This document shows positions 26,374-35,064 of a DNA stretch of 64,000 nucleotides, one piece after another. Source of the DNA: Gp6-AA40 sp963818645 (GTDB lineage Bacteria; Acidobacteriota; Vicinamibacteria; Vicinamibacterales; UBA2999); the NCBI GenBank assembly GCA_963818645.1, contig CAWFTF010000022.1, positions 4,704 through 68,703 on the forward strand, in the 5' to 3' direction. The translations under genes and the position numbers were made by a program. The notes beneath the pieces are model-generated. The model was not told the DNA's origin. It ran no database searches and saw nothing but the letters and a program-made list of their open reading frames with translations. The first letter of the stretch is position 1. Each line of letters opens with the position of its first letter.

Positions 26374-28005
26374 TTACGAAGAGGCGGCCAGCGGCGCTTC
26401 CCGCACGATGTCGCGTGCCCCAAGATCGCTGGAGGTGCGACGCGCGACCTCAGGCGTCTTGAAGCGACGGACGTCGATGCCGTAGCCACGGACTTTGTAG
26501 TTGAGAATCCGTTCGGTGGTGTCGAGCAGACGCGCAGCCTTCGCTCGATTCCCGCGCGTCGTCTTCAACGCATCGATGATCAGGTCGCGTTCATACCCGG
26601 CGACGGCGTCCTTCAGAGAGACGCGCGTGACCGTGCCCGAGGAGTCCGCGGTTTGAAGTGACGGCGGCAGGTGATGGCCGTGCACGACGGCACCGTCGCA
26701 GACGAGAACCGCGCGCTCGAGCGCGTTCTCGAGTTCGCGAACGTTGCCCGGCCAGTGATAGGCCGTGAGCATGTCGATCGCCGGCGTGGATATGCGCTTG
26801 ATCACCTTGCCGTGCTCGCGTGAAAACTTCTCGAGGAAGTGATCGGCGAGCAGCAGCAGATCGGCCTTCCGCTCGCGAAGCGGCGGCACGAAAATCGTGA
26901 ACACATTGAGCCGGTAATACAGGTCCTCGCGGAACGTTCCGTCCACGATCGCCTTCTCCATGTCCTTGTTCGTGGCAACGATGACGCGCACGTTGACCTT
27001 GACGGTCTCTGTGCCGCCCAGCCGCTCGAACTCGCGCTCCTGCAGGACGCGCAGTAGCTTCACCTGCGTTCCGAGATTGACGTCACCGATTTCGTCGAGG
27101 AAGAGCGTTCCGCTCTCGGCCATCTCGAAACGCCCCTTCTTACGGGCGCTCGCGCCGGTGAACGCGCCCTTCTCGTAGCCGAACAGCTCCGACTCAATCA
27201 GCGTGTCGGGCAGCGCCGCGCAGCTCACCTTCACGAACGGCTTTTTCGCACGCAGCGAGTTGTAGTGAATGGCGTTGGCGATCAGTTCCTTACCGGTGCC
27301 TGACTCACCTCGAATAAGGACGGTGGTGTTCGTCTGTGCGACCTGGGCGACTTGCTCGTACATCTGCCGTGTCGGGCCGCTCGTGCCGATGATGTTCGAG
27401 AAGTCGTAGCGCTCCTTCAATTCCTGACGCAGGTGGGTGTTCTCATCAACGAGCTTGCGCCGCTCGTCCTCGACGATGCGCTGGATGTTCAGCGCCTGGG
27501 CGATCATCGAGCTGACGATGCCAAGGAACTTCACGCTGCTGTCGTAGTCACGATCGGGCTGGAAGCGCAGATCGACGGCCAGTGCTCCGACGGCTGCGCG
27601 GTTGAGCGTGATCGGCACGCAGATGTAGCTCAACTCCTGCTTGGTGCTCTCCGGGCGTCGCGGCGCCAGGTTGAGAAACGCCGGCTCCTTACTGATGCGT
27701 GGCACGACGATCGGCTTGCCACTCTCGACGACCTTGCCGGTGATGCCTTCGCCGATGCGAATGCGAATGTTGCGGGCACGATCCTCGAAGCCCTCAACGG
27801 CTTCGACCTGCAATTCGCCGTCACGGAGCAGCGTCACCATGCCGCGCACGACACTGTGGTGACGCATGAGCGTCACCAGCACCCGCTGTAACGCTGATTT
27901 GAAATTGAGCGTGCCCGAAAGGGCCTGGCTGACCTCGAGCAAAGTCGAGAGCCGTCGCGCATCGCGCGCTCCGGCATTATCGGATCCGAGTCTGGCGGCA
28001 GGCAT
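26374..28005 (-). CDS. Sigma-54-dependent transcriptional activator with GAF domain (NifA-like)
   Basis: 543 residues: GAF sensor domain about 25-180 (LLEVSQALSGTLNFKSALQRVL, GEGITGKVVESGKPIVV), AAA+ domain about 205-440 with Walker A GESGTGKE, intact GAFTGA loop, LFLDEIGDV and the PPLRERKADL segment, then a Fis-type helix-turn-helix at the end (AKAARLLDTTERILNYKV). It has no receiver domain, so it responds to a ligand bound by GAF or to a partner protein. AGGAG precedes the ATG. The lipoprotein gene follows one base after its stop. Confidence 0.93.
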   Translation of the reverse strand: MPAARLGSDNAGARDARRLSTLLEVSQALSGTLNFKSALQRVLVTLMRHHSVVRGMVTLLRDGELQVEAVEGFEDRARNIRIRIGEGITGKVVESGKPIVVPRISKEPAFLNLAPRRPESTKQELSYICVPITLNRAAVGALAVDLRFQPDRDYDSSVKFLGIVSSMIAQALNIQRIVEDERRKLVDENTHLRQELKERYDFSNIIGTSGPTRQMYEQVAQVAQTNTTVLIRGESGTGKELIANAIHYNSLRAKKPFVKVSCAALPDTLIESELFGYEKGAFTGASARKKGRFEMAESGTLFLDEIGDVNLGTQVKLLRVLQEREFERLGGTETVKVNVRVIVATNKDMEKAIVDGTFREDLYYRLNVFTIFVPPLRERKADLLLLADHFLEKFSREHGKVIKRISTPAIDMLTAYHWPGNVRELENALERAVLVCDGAVVHGHHLPPSLQTADSSGTVTRVSLKDAVAGYERDLIIDALKTTRGNRAKAARLLDTTERILNYKVRGYGIDVRRFKTPEVARRTSSDLGARDIVREAPLAASS

Positions 28006-28303
28006 AAGCGTCTCCTACATTTCTGCGCGGTGATTCGACGTTCGAACCAAAGCTGTCGTCGCTCGGTGCAAGGAGCAACGCGTTTACCCGCCAGCGCGTC
28101 TTGGGGCCTGCGGCCGGTGGAATGAGCATCCCACCGTTATTGACTTTTTTGTAGTAACGAAAAGGTCGCACCACGATTGTGTGCCTTTTCGCACTCTCCT
28201 TCAGTCCCTGCATTCTACCGGATCTTGACCAGAAAGCCAGCAATTGGCCGGAATCCGCGTGAATCGGCGCGTGGCGCGTGCTTTGCCATCTTCATCGCGC
28301 AAG
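28006..28303. other. Divergent intergenic region of 298 bases
   Basis: Lies between the NifA-like activator and the HExxH protein. I see a T-rich stretch near 28140-28155 and no convincing sigma-54 (-24/-12) or sigma-70 promoter, no RNA gene and no seven-base repeat. Confidence 0.5.
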
Positions 28304-28885
28304 ATGACTCTCACACCGGCGCACATTCTCCTCTCTCTGTTGTTCCTGCTCGCCATATCCTCGGCGCTGACGGCGCAGACCTTCGACGACGACCCGCGGA
28401 ATCACATTCGCACCACGGACAGGCGGCTGATTCGCCTGCTGCACGACGGCATGCGGGCGTCGAACACGTTTCGGCGCATGGTCCATCGTCTTCGACAGTC
28501 AGACGTGATCGTGTATCTCGAATGCGGCGGCAGCGATGACCGATCGACGGACGGTCGCCTGACGTTCGTGTCCGCGGCCGGCGGCGTCCGCTACGTACAC
28601 ATTCGCGTCGCGCGTCTGGCGTCGGCGGATGTGCAGATCGCCCTCATCGGCCACGAATTGCGGCACGCCGTCGAAATCGCCGACGCACCCGGCGTGATCG
28701 ATGGAGACTCCCTCGCGCGTGAGTACGAGCGAATCGGATTCCTGAACGCTCGCCAGATCGCGGGAACGTCCTACGACAGCGCTGCCGCAGTGGAAGCGGG
28801 CTACCGGGTGCTGCGCGATCTGACAGGACGAGTCGGAGGTCAATTCCCAACGACCAACCACCAACTCCCAACGGCCGCGTATTAG
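28304..28885 (+). CDS. Secreted putative HExxH metalloprotease-like protein
   Basis: 193 residues: signal peptide (HILLSLLFLLAISSALTAQ) cut before TFDDD. The start ATG 28304 is chosen because it gives a canonical signal; the frame is open to 28244. The motif IGHELRHAVEIAD near residue 125 is a zinc-binding HExxH signature, with a Glu nearby. No propeptide or second domain; so a small zincin-like protein whose activity is untested. The last ten or so residues (PTTNHQLPTAAY) come from a seven-base repeat, and its stop overlaps the hslU stop. Confidence 0.68.
   Translation: MTLTPAHILLSLLFLLAISSALTAQTFDDDPRNHIRTTDRRLIRLLHDGMRASNTFRRMVHRLRQSDVIVYLECGGSDDRSTDGRLTFVSAAGGVRYVHIRVARLASADVQIALIGHELRHAVEIADAPGVIDGDSLAREYERIGFLNARQIAGTSYDSAAAVEAGYRVLRDLTGRVGGQFPTTNHQLPTAAY
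28843..28873. repeat. Heptanucleotide repeat (CCCAACG/ACCAACT) encoding a protein tail
   Basis: Four to five degenerate copies of the CCAACTC-type word (TTCCCAA, CGACCAA, CCACCAA, CTCCCAA) at the 3' end of the HExxH gene. No inverted arm is seen here. Confidence 0.75.
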
Positions 28886-30276
28886 AGGATGTACCGCGAC
28901 AGATCCTCGTTCTTGACGATGTCGGCGAGCATGCGCTCGACGTAGACCGCGTCGATCGTGATCGACTTCTCGGATAGTTCAGGCGCGCTGAACGACAACT
29001 CGTCGAGCAGGCGTTCCATGACCGTGTGCAGGCGCCTGGCTCCGATGTTTTCCGTCGCGTCGTTGACTCGGGCCGCGAAGTCGGCGATCCGCTCGACAGC
29101 GTCGGGGGTAAAGGTCAGCGACAGTTCTTCCGTGCCGAGCAGAGCCGTGTATTGCTTGACGAGGGCGTTGCGCGGCTCGGTCAGGATGCGCACGAAGTCG
29201 TCGCGCGTGAGCGGCTCGAGCTCCACCCTGATCGGAAAGCGTCCCTGCAGCTCCGGGATCAGATCGGACGGCTTGGAGACATGGAATGCACCGGCAGCGA
29301 TGAAGAGGATGTGATCCGTCTTCACCATCCCGTACTTCGTGTTGACCGTTGTGCCCTCGACGATCGGAAGGATGTCCCTCTGCACGCCTTCGCGACTCAC
29401 GTCCGGCCCGCGTCCGCCGCCACTGGCTCCGTCGCGGCTGGCAATCTTGTCGATCTCGTCCACGAAGATGATGCCGGTCTGCTCGACGCGCTGCACGGCG
29501 GTTCGACTGACCGAGTCCATGTCCACCAGCTTCGACTGCTCTTCTGCCATGAGATGGTCGAAGGCTGCGGGCACCTTCAGCCGGCGCGTCTTCGAACGGC
29601 CGCCGCCGAACATGTTGCCCATCATGTCCTTGAGGTTGACGCCAATCTCCTCGACCGATGATCCGGCGATGATCTCGAACGACGGCATCGCGGTCGCCTG
29701 GACATCGAGCTCCACGACCCGCTCATCGAGATGTCCTTCGCGCAGTTGTTCGCGCAGGCGTTCGCGCGAGCGCCCCGACTGCTCTCGAACGATGGCCGGA
29801 TCCTCTCCCGGCGCAGGAGGGCGCGGCGGTGGCAGCAGCAGATCGAGGAGACGATCCTCGGCCGCGGCGCGCGCCTTCTCGCGAACTTCTTCGCTCTTTT
29901 CCTCGCGCACCATGTCGACGGCGAGCTCCACCAGATCGCGCACCATCGACTCGACGTCGCGGCCGACATAGCCGACCTCGGTGAACTTCGACGCTTCGAC
30001 CTTGATGAACGGTGAATGCGCCAGTCGCGCGAGCCGGCGCGCGATCTCCGTCTTGCCGACACCGGTCGGCCCGATCATCAGGATGTTCTTGGGCGTGACT
30101 TCGTCAGCAATATCCGCAGACAGCCGTTGCCGACGGAGGCGATTGCGGAGGGCGATCGCCACGGCACGTTTCGCCTTGGCCTGCCCGATGACGTACTTAT
30201 CGAGCTCGACGACGATCTCGCGCGGCGTCAGGGAGCCGACGGCGGTCGTGGTTCGCTCGGGAAGTGAGATGGCCAT
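28882..30276 (-). CDS. hslU: ATP-dependent protease ATPase subunit HslU
   Basis: AAA+ unfoldase that feeds substrates to HslV. 464 residues: TPREIVVELDKYVIGQ start, Walker A GPTGVGKTE near 70, pore-loop GYVGRDVESM near 92, the I-domain about 115-245 with a proline-rich LLPPPRPPAPGE segment, Walker B IIFVDEIDKI near 265, sensor and arginine regions (ELQGRFPIRVEL), and a C-terminal tail ending SRYIL that docks in HslV. The stop overlaps the convergent HExxH gene. Downstream of hslV in one unit. Confidence 0.97.
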   Translation of the reverse strand: MAISLPERTTTAVGSLTPREIVVELDKYVIGQAKAKRAVAIALRNRLRRQRLSADIADEVTPKNILMIGPTGVGKTEIARRLARLAHSPFIKVEASKFTEVGYVGRDVESMVRDLVELAVDMVREEKSEEVREKARAAAEDRLLDLLLPPPRPPAPGEDPAIVREQSGRSRERLREQLREGHLDERVVELDVQATAMPSFEIIAGSSVEEIGVNLKDMMGNMFGGGRSKTRRLKVPAAFDHLMAEEQSKLVDMDSVSRTAVQRVEQTGIIFVDEIDKIASRDGASGGGRGPDVSREGVQRDILPIVEGTTVNTKYGMVKTDHILFIAAGAFHVSKPSDLIPELQGRFPIRVELEPLTRDDFVRILTEPRNALVKQYTALLGTEELSLTFTPDAVERIADFAARVNDATENIGARRLHTVMERLLDELSFSAPELSEKSITIDAVYVERMLADIVKNEDLSRYIL

Positions 30277-30388
30277 TACTCCACAGCTCGCTTGTGTGCA
30301 GGCCTTCGCCGCAGGCGGGGGGTCAGAATCCGACAGATTCCGATGGGAAACGACGTAGCCAACAACATCAACACAAGCGAGTCCTCGG

Positions 30389-30916
30389 TTAAAGCTCTTC
30401 GATCGTGAGATTCGGGTTCGTATAAATGCAAATGTCAGCGGCGATTCGCATCGACTCCTCCGCGATCTGCCGCGCGGTCAGCGGGCTGTGCTTGACGAGC
30501 GCGCGCGCCGCCGCCATCGCGTACGCACCCCCCGATCCAACCGCGACGACGCCATCGTCCGGCTCGATGAGATCGCCGGTTCCCGACAGCAGAAACGTGG
30601 CCTTGCGATCGGCGACGATCAGCATCGCTTCCAGCCGACGAAGGTACCGATCGGTTCGCCAGTCGCGTGCCAATTCGACGGCCGCGCGCTCGAGGTTGCC
30701 GCGATACTGCTCCAGTTTGGATTCGAAGCGGGAGAAAAGTGCGAATGAATCGGCGGCCGAGCCGGCAAATCCCGCGAGGATTGTCTCGTTATAAAGCCGC
30801 CGGATCTTGCGGGCGCTCTGCTTGACGACAGTCGCGCCGAGCGTGACCTGGCCGTCACCCGCAAGGACCGTGTGGTCTTTGTGGCGCAGCGCCAGAATCG
30901 TCGTGGCATGCATCAT
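30389..30916 (-). CDS. hslV: ATP-dependent protease proteolytic subunit HslV
   Basis: Threonine protease of the HslUV complex. 175 residues; Thr-1 of the mature chain is in MHATTILALRHKDHTVLAGDGQVTLG, with Lys33-equivalent in VKQSARKIRR and C-terminal GSGGAYAMAAARAL. Two adjacent ATGs are possible; the promoter position favours the second (30913). hslU follows after 112 bases. Confidence 0.97.
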   Translation of the reverse strand: MMHATTILALRHKDHTVLAGDGQVTLGATVVKQSARKIRRLYNETILAGFAGSAADSFALFSRFESKLEQYRGNLERAAVELARDWRTDRYLRRLEAMLIVADRKATFLLSGTGDLIEPDDGVVAVGSGGAYAMAAARALVKHSPLTARQIAEESMRIAADICIYTNPNLTIEEL

Positions 30917-30919
30917 TGC

Positions 30920-30925
30920 AGTATA
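30920..30925 (-). promoter_or_regulatory. -10 element of hslV, leaderless transcript likely
   Basis: On the minus strand TATACT (30925-30920) is followed by GCAATGATG. A start seven bases downstream falls on the A of the second ATG, so the hslV message would be leaderless. No Shine-Dalgarno and no good -35 are seen. Confidence 0.45.
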
Positions 30926-31117
30926 TAGACTCGGCCCTGGGCTCTCCGGATCCGTGACGTTGGGAGGCAGCCTTCAGGGTGCCCGCTGTTGGCCTTCGGA
31001 CTGTCCTGATCTCGTGCCGTCGGAGAGGACACCCGGGCCGGACTGTTGGAACTGTCGCGTCGTTTCTGGTCAAATCCGGCGGCCGGGACTGGCAATAGTG
31101 TTGCTCAACCAGAGGGT

Positions 31118-32124
31118 ATGCGCGTCAAGACTCTCCTCGCCGCGGCAGTGGTCGTCATCTCGTCGACTGCATTCGTCGGCTCGACAGAGGGCGCTCAGCG
31201 GCAACGGCGGCCAGGTGGCGAAGCGCGCTCAGGTAGCGGCGGCGGAAACCAGGGCAGCAACGGTGGTGGCGGCGGTGCTGCTCAACGTCAGGATGGTGGC
31301 GGTACCGGAGAGCGAAGCGCCGCGCCACGCAACGGAAATGGCAACGGCAACGGAACGGCAACGGCAACGGGAATAGCGGAGCCCGTCGAGAGTCGGGAGG
31401 CGATCAGGCGAATTCGAGGCCGCAAGGCGTTCGAGCCCCGGCAGAACGGCAGCAACCCGCGACAAGCCAACAGCCCGATAGCCGACCTCAGGCACTGTCG
31501 CGCAGACCGCCTGATGCCACGACCGAGCTTCGACGAGGCACGAGCGAGCGATTCGATCAAGGTCGCGTGGGCGAGCAGCCTCGCGTTGCGGTACCGCGCC
31601 CGGTGGCGCCTTCGAGTGTGAGGCGCAACAACGGCAATTGGAATGGCCACAACGGCTATCGCGTGTATTCACCGAACTACCAGACCTACAACCGCTACAA
31701 CGGTTACCCGTACGCTACGTACGGGTACGCGCGGCCCTATTATTACTATCCGTATTCGTTCGGCTACGGTCCGCACGGTCGTGGGTACGTCTACTTCGAC
31801 CTGCATTACGACTCGTACGTGTTCTACCCGTCCACCGTGGTGCGCTACGACAACTACGGCACATATTACGGCGACTACGGATACCCGACGGGTGAGTTGA
31901 GACTGCAGGTCCGTCCGCGCGACGCGCAGGTCTTCGTCGACGGCGCATACGCGGGAACGGTCGACGAGTTCGACGGCACATTCCAGTCTCTGCGGCTCGA
32001 AGGTGGCGAGTATCAGGTCGAGCTCGTGCTCCCCGGCTACGAGCCGCTCGACTTCGACGTTCGTATCACGCCTGGTGAGAAGGTCACGTATCGGGCCGAT
32101 CTCATTCCGGAGCAGCAACCCTAA
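31118..32124 (+). CDS. Exported Asn/Gly- and Tyr-rich PEGA-domain protein, frameshifted
   Basis: Signal peptide from ATG 31118 (VKTLLAAAVVVISSTAFVG), then a Gly/Asn/Gln-rich low-complexity region, a tyrosine-rich segment (YARPYYYYPYSFGYGPHGRGY) and a C-terminal PEGA domain (GELRLQVRPRDAQVFVDGAYAG... YQVELVLPGYEPLDFDV). The frame breaks in an AACGGC microsatellite: after 31353 one base is missing; restoring it joins NGNGNG to ARRESGGDQ and gives one protein of about 335 residues. PEGA domains are often surface-associated. The loss may be an assembly error or slippage. Confidence 0.8.
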
Positions 32125-32125
32125 A

Positions 32126-32198
32126 CTCAACTCCCAATTTCCAACTCCCAATTCCCAAACTTCTTTTTGGAAGTTGGGAGTTGGTAGTTGGGAGTTGA
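32126..32198. repeat. Inverted heptanucleotide repeat (CTCCCAA / TTGGGAG)
   Basis: Left arm 32126-32159 (CTCCCAA, TTTCCAA, CTCCCAA, TTCCCAA) and right arm 32167-32198 (TTGGAAG, TTGGGAG, TTGGTAG, TTGGGAG) with a short loop ACTTCTTT; a stem of about 30 base pairs. It fills the gap between the PEGA gene and the permease and supplies the permease -35 element. Confidence 0.94.
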
Positions 32199-32216
32199 AG
32201 CCGCCATCCATATAAT
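32188..32216 (+). promoter_or_regulatory. Strong promoter of the permease gene, leaderless, -35 inside the repeat
   Basis: TTGGGA (32188-32193) belongs to the last TTGGGAG unit; 17 bases later comes a perfect TATAAT (32211-32216). The expected transcription start coincides with the GTG start codon at 32223, so the message is leaderless; no ribosome site precedes the GTG. Confidence 0.75.
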
Positions 32217-32222
32217 CCGCGG

Positions 32223-33602
32223 GTGACTACGACCACCACTTCATCTCCGGTCCTCGAGCGGCGGCTCGGTCCCCTCGACGCAGCGGCCATCATCGTTGCC
32301 AACGTCATCGGCGGCGGCATTCTTTTTCGATCTCCAGCGGTTGCTGCTGCAGTGCCTGACGCGCCGTGGTTTCTGCTGGCTTGGGTTGCCGGCGGCGCAC
32401 TCGCATTCATGGGAGCGATGGCGTACGCAGAACTGGCAGCGCTCCGCCCCAAGGCTGGTGGCGAGTATGTCTATCTGCGCGAAGCGTACGGGCCGCTTGC
32501 TGGTTTCCTGACCGGGTGGACGTCGTTCGTGGCCGGGTTCAGCGGAGCGATGGCGGCGAGTGCTGTCTTCCTTATCACGACACTCGATCGATTCTTCCCG
32601 GGCATCGCCAATTCGACTCCGCTGCTCGCGATCCCGATTCCGCTCACGCCGATCGTCTTCTCCTTCTCGACCCACACGCTGGCCGCGAGCGCGGTCATCA
32701 TCGCCGCCGCGTTCATTCACATCCGGGGCGTCGGGCCTGGACGGCTGGCGAGCAACTTCCTCACCACGCTGAAGCTCACGGCCTTCGTCGTGTTCATCGC
32801 ATTCGGGCTGACGGCGAGCGCCGGAGAAAGCTCCAACCTGACCCAGTCGGCCGGGACAGTGACGGCCACAGGGTGGATCTTTGCGCTCATCCCGGTGATG
32901 TTCACCTACTCGGGCTGGAACGCGGCTGCGTATATGGCTGAGGAGATTCGCGATCCCGGGCGCAACGTGCCGCGCTCGCTCCTCCTCGGAACGGCCGTCG
33001 TCACTGTCATCTACCTGCTGATCAACGTGCTGTATCTCTACGTGATCCCGATTGGCGAGCTCGCGGGCATCCGGGGAAGCGTCCTCGACGTCGTCGCGGA
33101 TCGGCTGCTCGGTGTACGCGCGGGAGACATCATGGCCGTCGTGGCGATCGTCAGCCTCGCGGCCGGCATCAACGCCTGGACGTTCGCGGGACCGCGTGTC
33201 TACTTCGCGATGGCGCGCGACAACGCATTCTTCAAGAGCGCGGCGCGCGTGCATCCGAAGTACAAGACGCCGGCGGCGTCCATCATTGCGCAGGCGGCGT
33301 TCACAATCCTGCTGATCCTGATTGGCAGTCTCGATGCGATTGCCAACTACGTCGGATTCGCAATCACGTTGTTTGCGGGAGCGGCCGTGGCCGCCGTCTT
33401 CGTTCTGCGGGCGCGGGACCCTGAGGCGCCGCGTCCGTTCAAGGCGTTCGGCTATCCGTGGACGCCGGCGATCTTCGTCCTCGTCAGCCTGGCGATCGTC
33501 CTGAACGCCTACTATTCAGATCCGCGAGTCACGGGAGTGGGGACGTTGATCATCCTGGCAGGCATCCCCGTCTACTACTTCTTTCAGCGGCGAAACCGAT
33601 AA
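32223..33602 (+). CDS. APC-superfamily amino acid permease
   Basis: Amino acid transporter of the inner membrane. 459 residues, about 12 transmembrane segments. The N-terminal family motif is present (LDAAAIIVANVIGGGILFRSP), as are the conserved MAYAELAALRPKAGGEYVYLREAYG segment near 65-90 and FTYSGWNAAAYMAEEIRDPGRNVPRSLLLG near 230-260. Transcribed from a repeat-embedded promoter. Substrate cannot be assigned; the LAT/APC-like core suggests a neutral amino acid exchanger or symporter. Confidence 0.9.
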   Translation: MTTTTTSSPVLERRLGPLDAAAIIVANVIGGGILFRSPAVAAAVPDAPWFLLAWVAGGALAFMGAMAYAELAALRPKAGGEYVYLREAYGPLAGFLTGWTSFVAGFSGAMAASAVFLITTLDRFFPGIANSTPLLAIPIPLTPIVFSFSTHTLAASAVIIAAAFIHIRGVGPGRLASNFLTTLKLTAFVVFIAFGLTASAGESSNLTQSAGTVTATGWIFALIPVMFTYSGWNAAAYMAEEIRDPGRNVPRSLLLGTAVVTVIYLLINVLYLYVIPIGELAGIRGSVLDVVADRLLGVRAGDIMAVVAIVSLAAGINAWTFAGPRVYFAMARDNAFFKSAARVHPKYKTPAASIIAQAAFTILLILIGSLDAIANYVGFAITLFAGAAVAAVFVLRARDPEAPRPFKAFGYPWTPAIFVLVSLAIVLNAYYSDPRVTGVGTLIILAGIPVYYFFQRRNR

Positions 33603-33693
33603 GAACTCCCAACCATCAGCTACCAATCCCCAACGGAGCTCTGTGTGTGAATGCGCCGGTTGGGAGTTGGGAGTTGGATATTGGAAGTTGACT
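33603..33693. repeat. Inverted heptanucleotide repeat (CTCCCAA / TTGGGAG)
   Basis: Left arm 33604-33635 (CTCCCAA, ACCAATC, CCCAACG units, degenerate) and right arm 33659-33692 (TTGGGAG, TTGGGAG, TTGGATA, TTGGAAG). Fills the convergent gap between the permease and a lipoprotein gene, where it could form a bidirectional terminator-like hairpin. Confidence 0.9.
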
Positions 33694-34170
33694 CTATTCA
33701 GTCAGCAGCTGCCGGTCGATCGTGTACTCTCCGATCTTCACCCAGTTGCGCGAGCCGTGCTTGCCGAAGATCTGGACACGCGCGTCGACGAACTCCTTGT
33801 TCTGCAGCATCTGCAGGCGCGACTGCTGACCGGTATATCCGCGGTCGGAGCGCAGGACCAGCTCGTCGCCTTTCGCACCAGGCGCCAGCCCGTCTGGCCC
33901 AATGCCGCGCACGAAGTGCGCGTCCCACTCCTCGGCTTCGCCGACGCGCCTGAAGACGGCGTTGATCTGCACGCGGGCGATTGGTTCGGATGAGACGTTC
34001 TGCAGACGCAACGTGATGCTGGGGACCAGCTTGTTCTGACCGTCTACGACGCCGACGTCATACCAGCCGCTATGAATGTCGGTGACGGCGAGGTCCTTCT
34101 CCACCTCGCGCGCTCGACACCCCGCGACAAGGAGAACGATCCCGAGGCAGATGGTCAGACGAGTGAGCAT
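33694..34170 (-). CDS. Small lipoprotein of unknown function
   Basis: 158-residue precursor; signal with lipobox LLVAGC near residue 17. The mature part has a beta-rich fold resembling a DUF-type domain for binding (YDVGVVDGQNKLVPSITLRLQNVSSEP... INAVFRRVGEAEEWD). The start is placed at ATG 34170, which gives a canonical lipoprotein signal; the frame is open to 34191. Last in the leftward series after the sigma/anti-sigma genes. Confidence 0.78.
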   Translation of the reverse strand: MLTRLTICLGIVLLVAGCRAREVEKDLAVTDIHSGWYDVGVVDGQNKLVPSITLRLQNVSSEPIARVQINAVFRRVGEAEEWDAHFVRGIGPDGLAPGAKGDELVLRSDRGYTGQQSRLQMLQNKEFVDARVQIFGKHGSRNWVKIGEYTIDRQLLTE

Positions 34171-34231
34171 GGCGGAATTGTACATGGCCACTCAGATGAG
34201 ACACCGTGGCGTCCGCCAGGTTCCGTCCGCC

Positions 34232-35032
34232 TCAGTATTCGCGAACCTCGACCTTCTGACGCGCCTCTTCGAGCGTCATCCGTCCGGCACGGAAGCCAGC
34301 CAGGTCACTTCCCTTCACGCGGAAGATGATCGTGCTGAAGTCGGCCATGTCGCCGGGACTCAACGGATCGCGAGGAACGTTGTCGCGCGCGGCGACGGTG
34401 AGCCACTCGTCGGTACCGAGCGCCAGCGGCCCGCTGTTCTCGATCATCGCGTCGATGAGCGCCGACTTGACCTCGCGCGTGTACCCCTCGGCCGGGTTGT
34501 CGAGCACTCGGGCATCGACGTTCGCCGGAGGTGCGACGGCAACCTGACTGGCCGTGACCGTGCCAGCGCCGGGCGCGCGCAGGGCGATCGGGTTCTGCGC
34601 CTGTGCCCGCATCTCGAGCCGGCGAACGGCTTGCGCAAACTGCGGTTGATATCTCGCGTCCATCTGCGCGATCAACTGCTTCAACTCCGCAGCCACGCTC
34701 TCGAGATCCCGGTTGTCGCTGGTGATCAATGCACGGAGCGGCCAGGTGACCGGGAGCCGGAGCATCGGCACGCCGACGTCGAAGAAGATGCCGTACCCAT
34801 CGAGACGGAAACCGTGTACCTCGGGGTACCCAGCGAGCATCGGCGGATCGGGCACAGCGGACCGCACCTGACGGAGCAGATTTTCGGCGCCAATCTTGAC
34901 GGCGCTCTCGAGCGTTCCCTCCATCATCGCGATTCGTTGTCTCGCCCTCACCTGCGAGTCGTCTGCCTGTTGGGCGGCAACGGCGCTCCCCGCCACCACC
35001 ACCGCAATCCCGAGAGTCATGATTCTCACCAT
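34232..35032 (-). CDS. Secreted protein of unknown function
   Basis: 266 residues with signal peptide RIMTLGIAVVVAGSAVAAQ, cleaved after VAA. The start ATG 35032 has GGAAG five bases upstream; ATG 35044 and TTG 35053 are in frame alternatives. The body has GYGIFFDVGVPMLRLPVTWPLRAL near 85 and several helical stretches. It follows an anti-sigma gene by 32 bases and is likely a member of the same operon. Family not recognised. Confidence 0.75.
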   Translation of the reverse strand: MVRIMTLGIAVVVAGSAVAAQQADDSQVRARQRIAMMEGTLESAVKIGAENLLRQVRSAVPDPPMLAGYPEVHGFRLDGYGIFFDVGVPMLRLPVTWPLRALITSDNRDLESVAAELKQLIAQMDARYQPQFAQAVRRLEMRAQAQNPIALRAPGAGTVTASQVAVAPPANVDARVLDNPAEGYTREVKSALIDAMIENSGPLALGTDEWLTVAARDNVPRDPLSPGDMADFSTIIFRVKGSDLAGFRAGRMTLEEARQKVEVREY

Positions 35033-35064
35033 AGCTGCTTCCATCACACCCAAATTGATCGTGC

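Noticed and set aside
28140..28160. tRNA or other RNA genes in the gaps
   Set aside because: No cloverleaf, T-loop motif or known small RNA pattern was seen in any gap.
28006..28243. Sigma-54 promoter for the NifA-like gene
   Set aside because: The best TGGC...TTGC pair has a spacing four bases too long.
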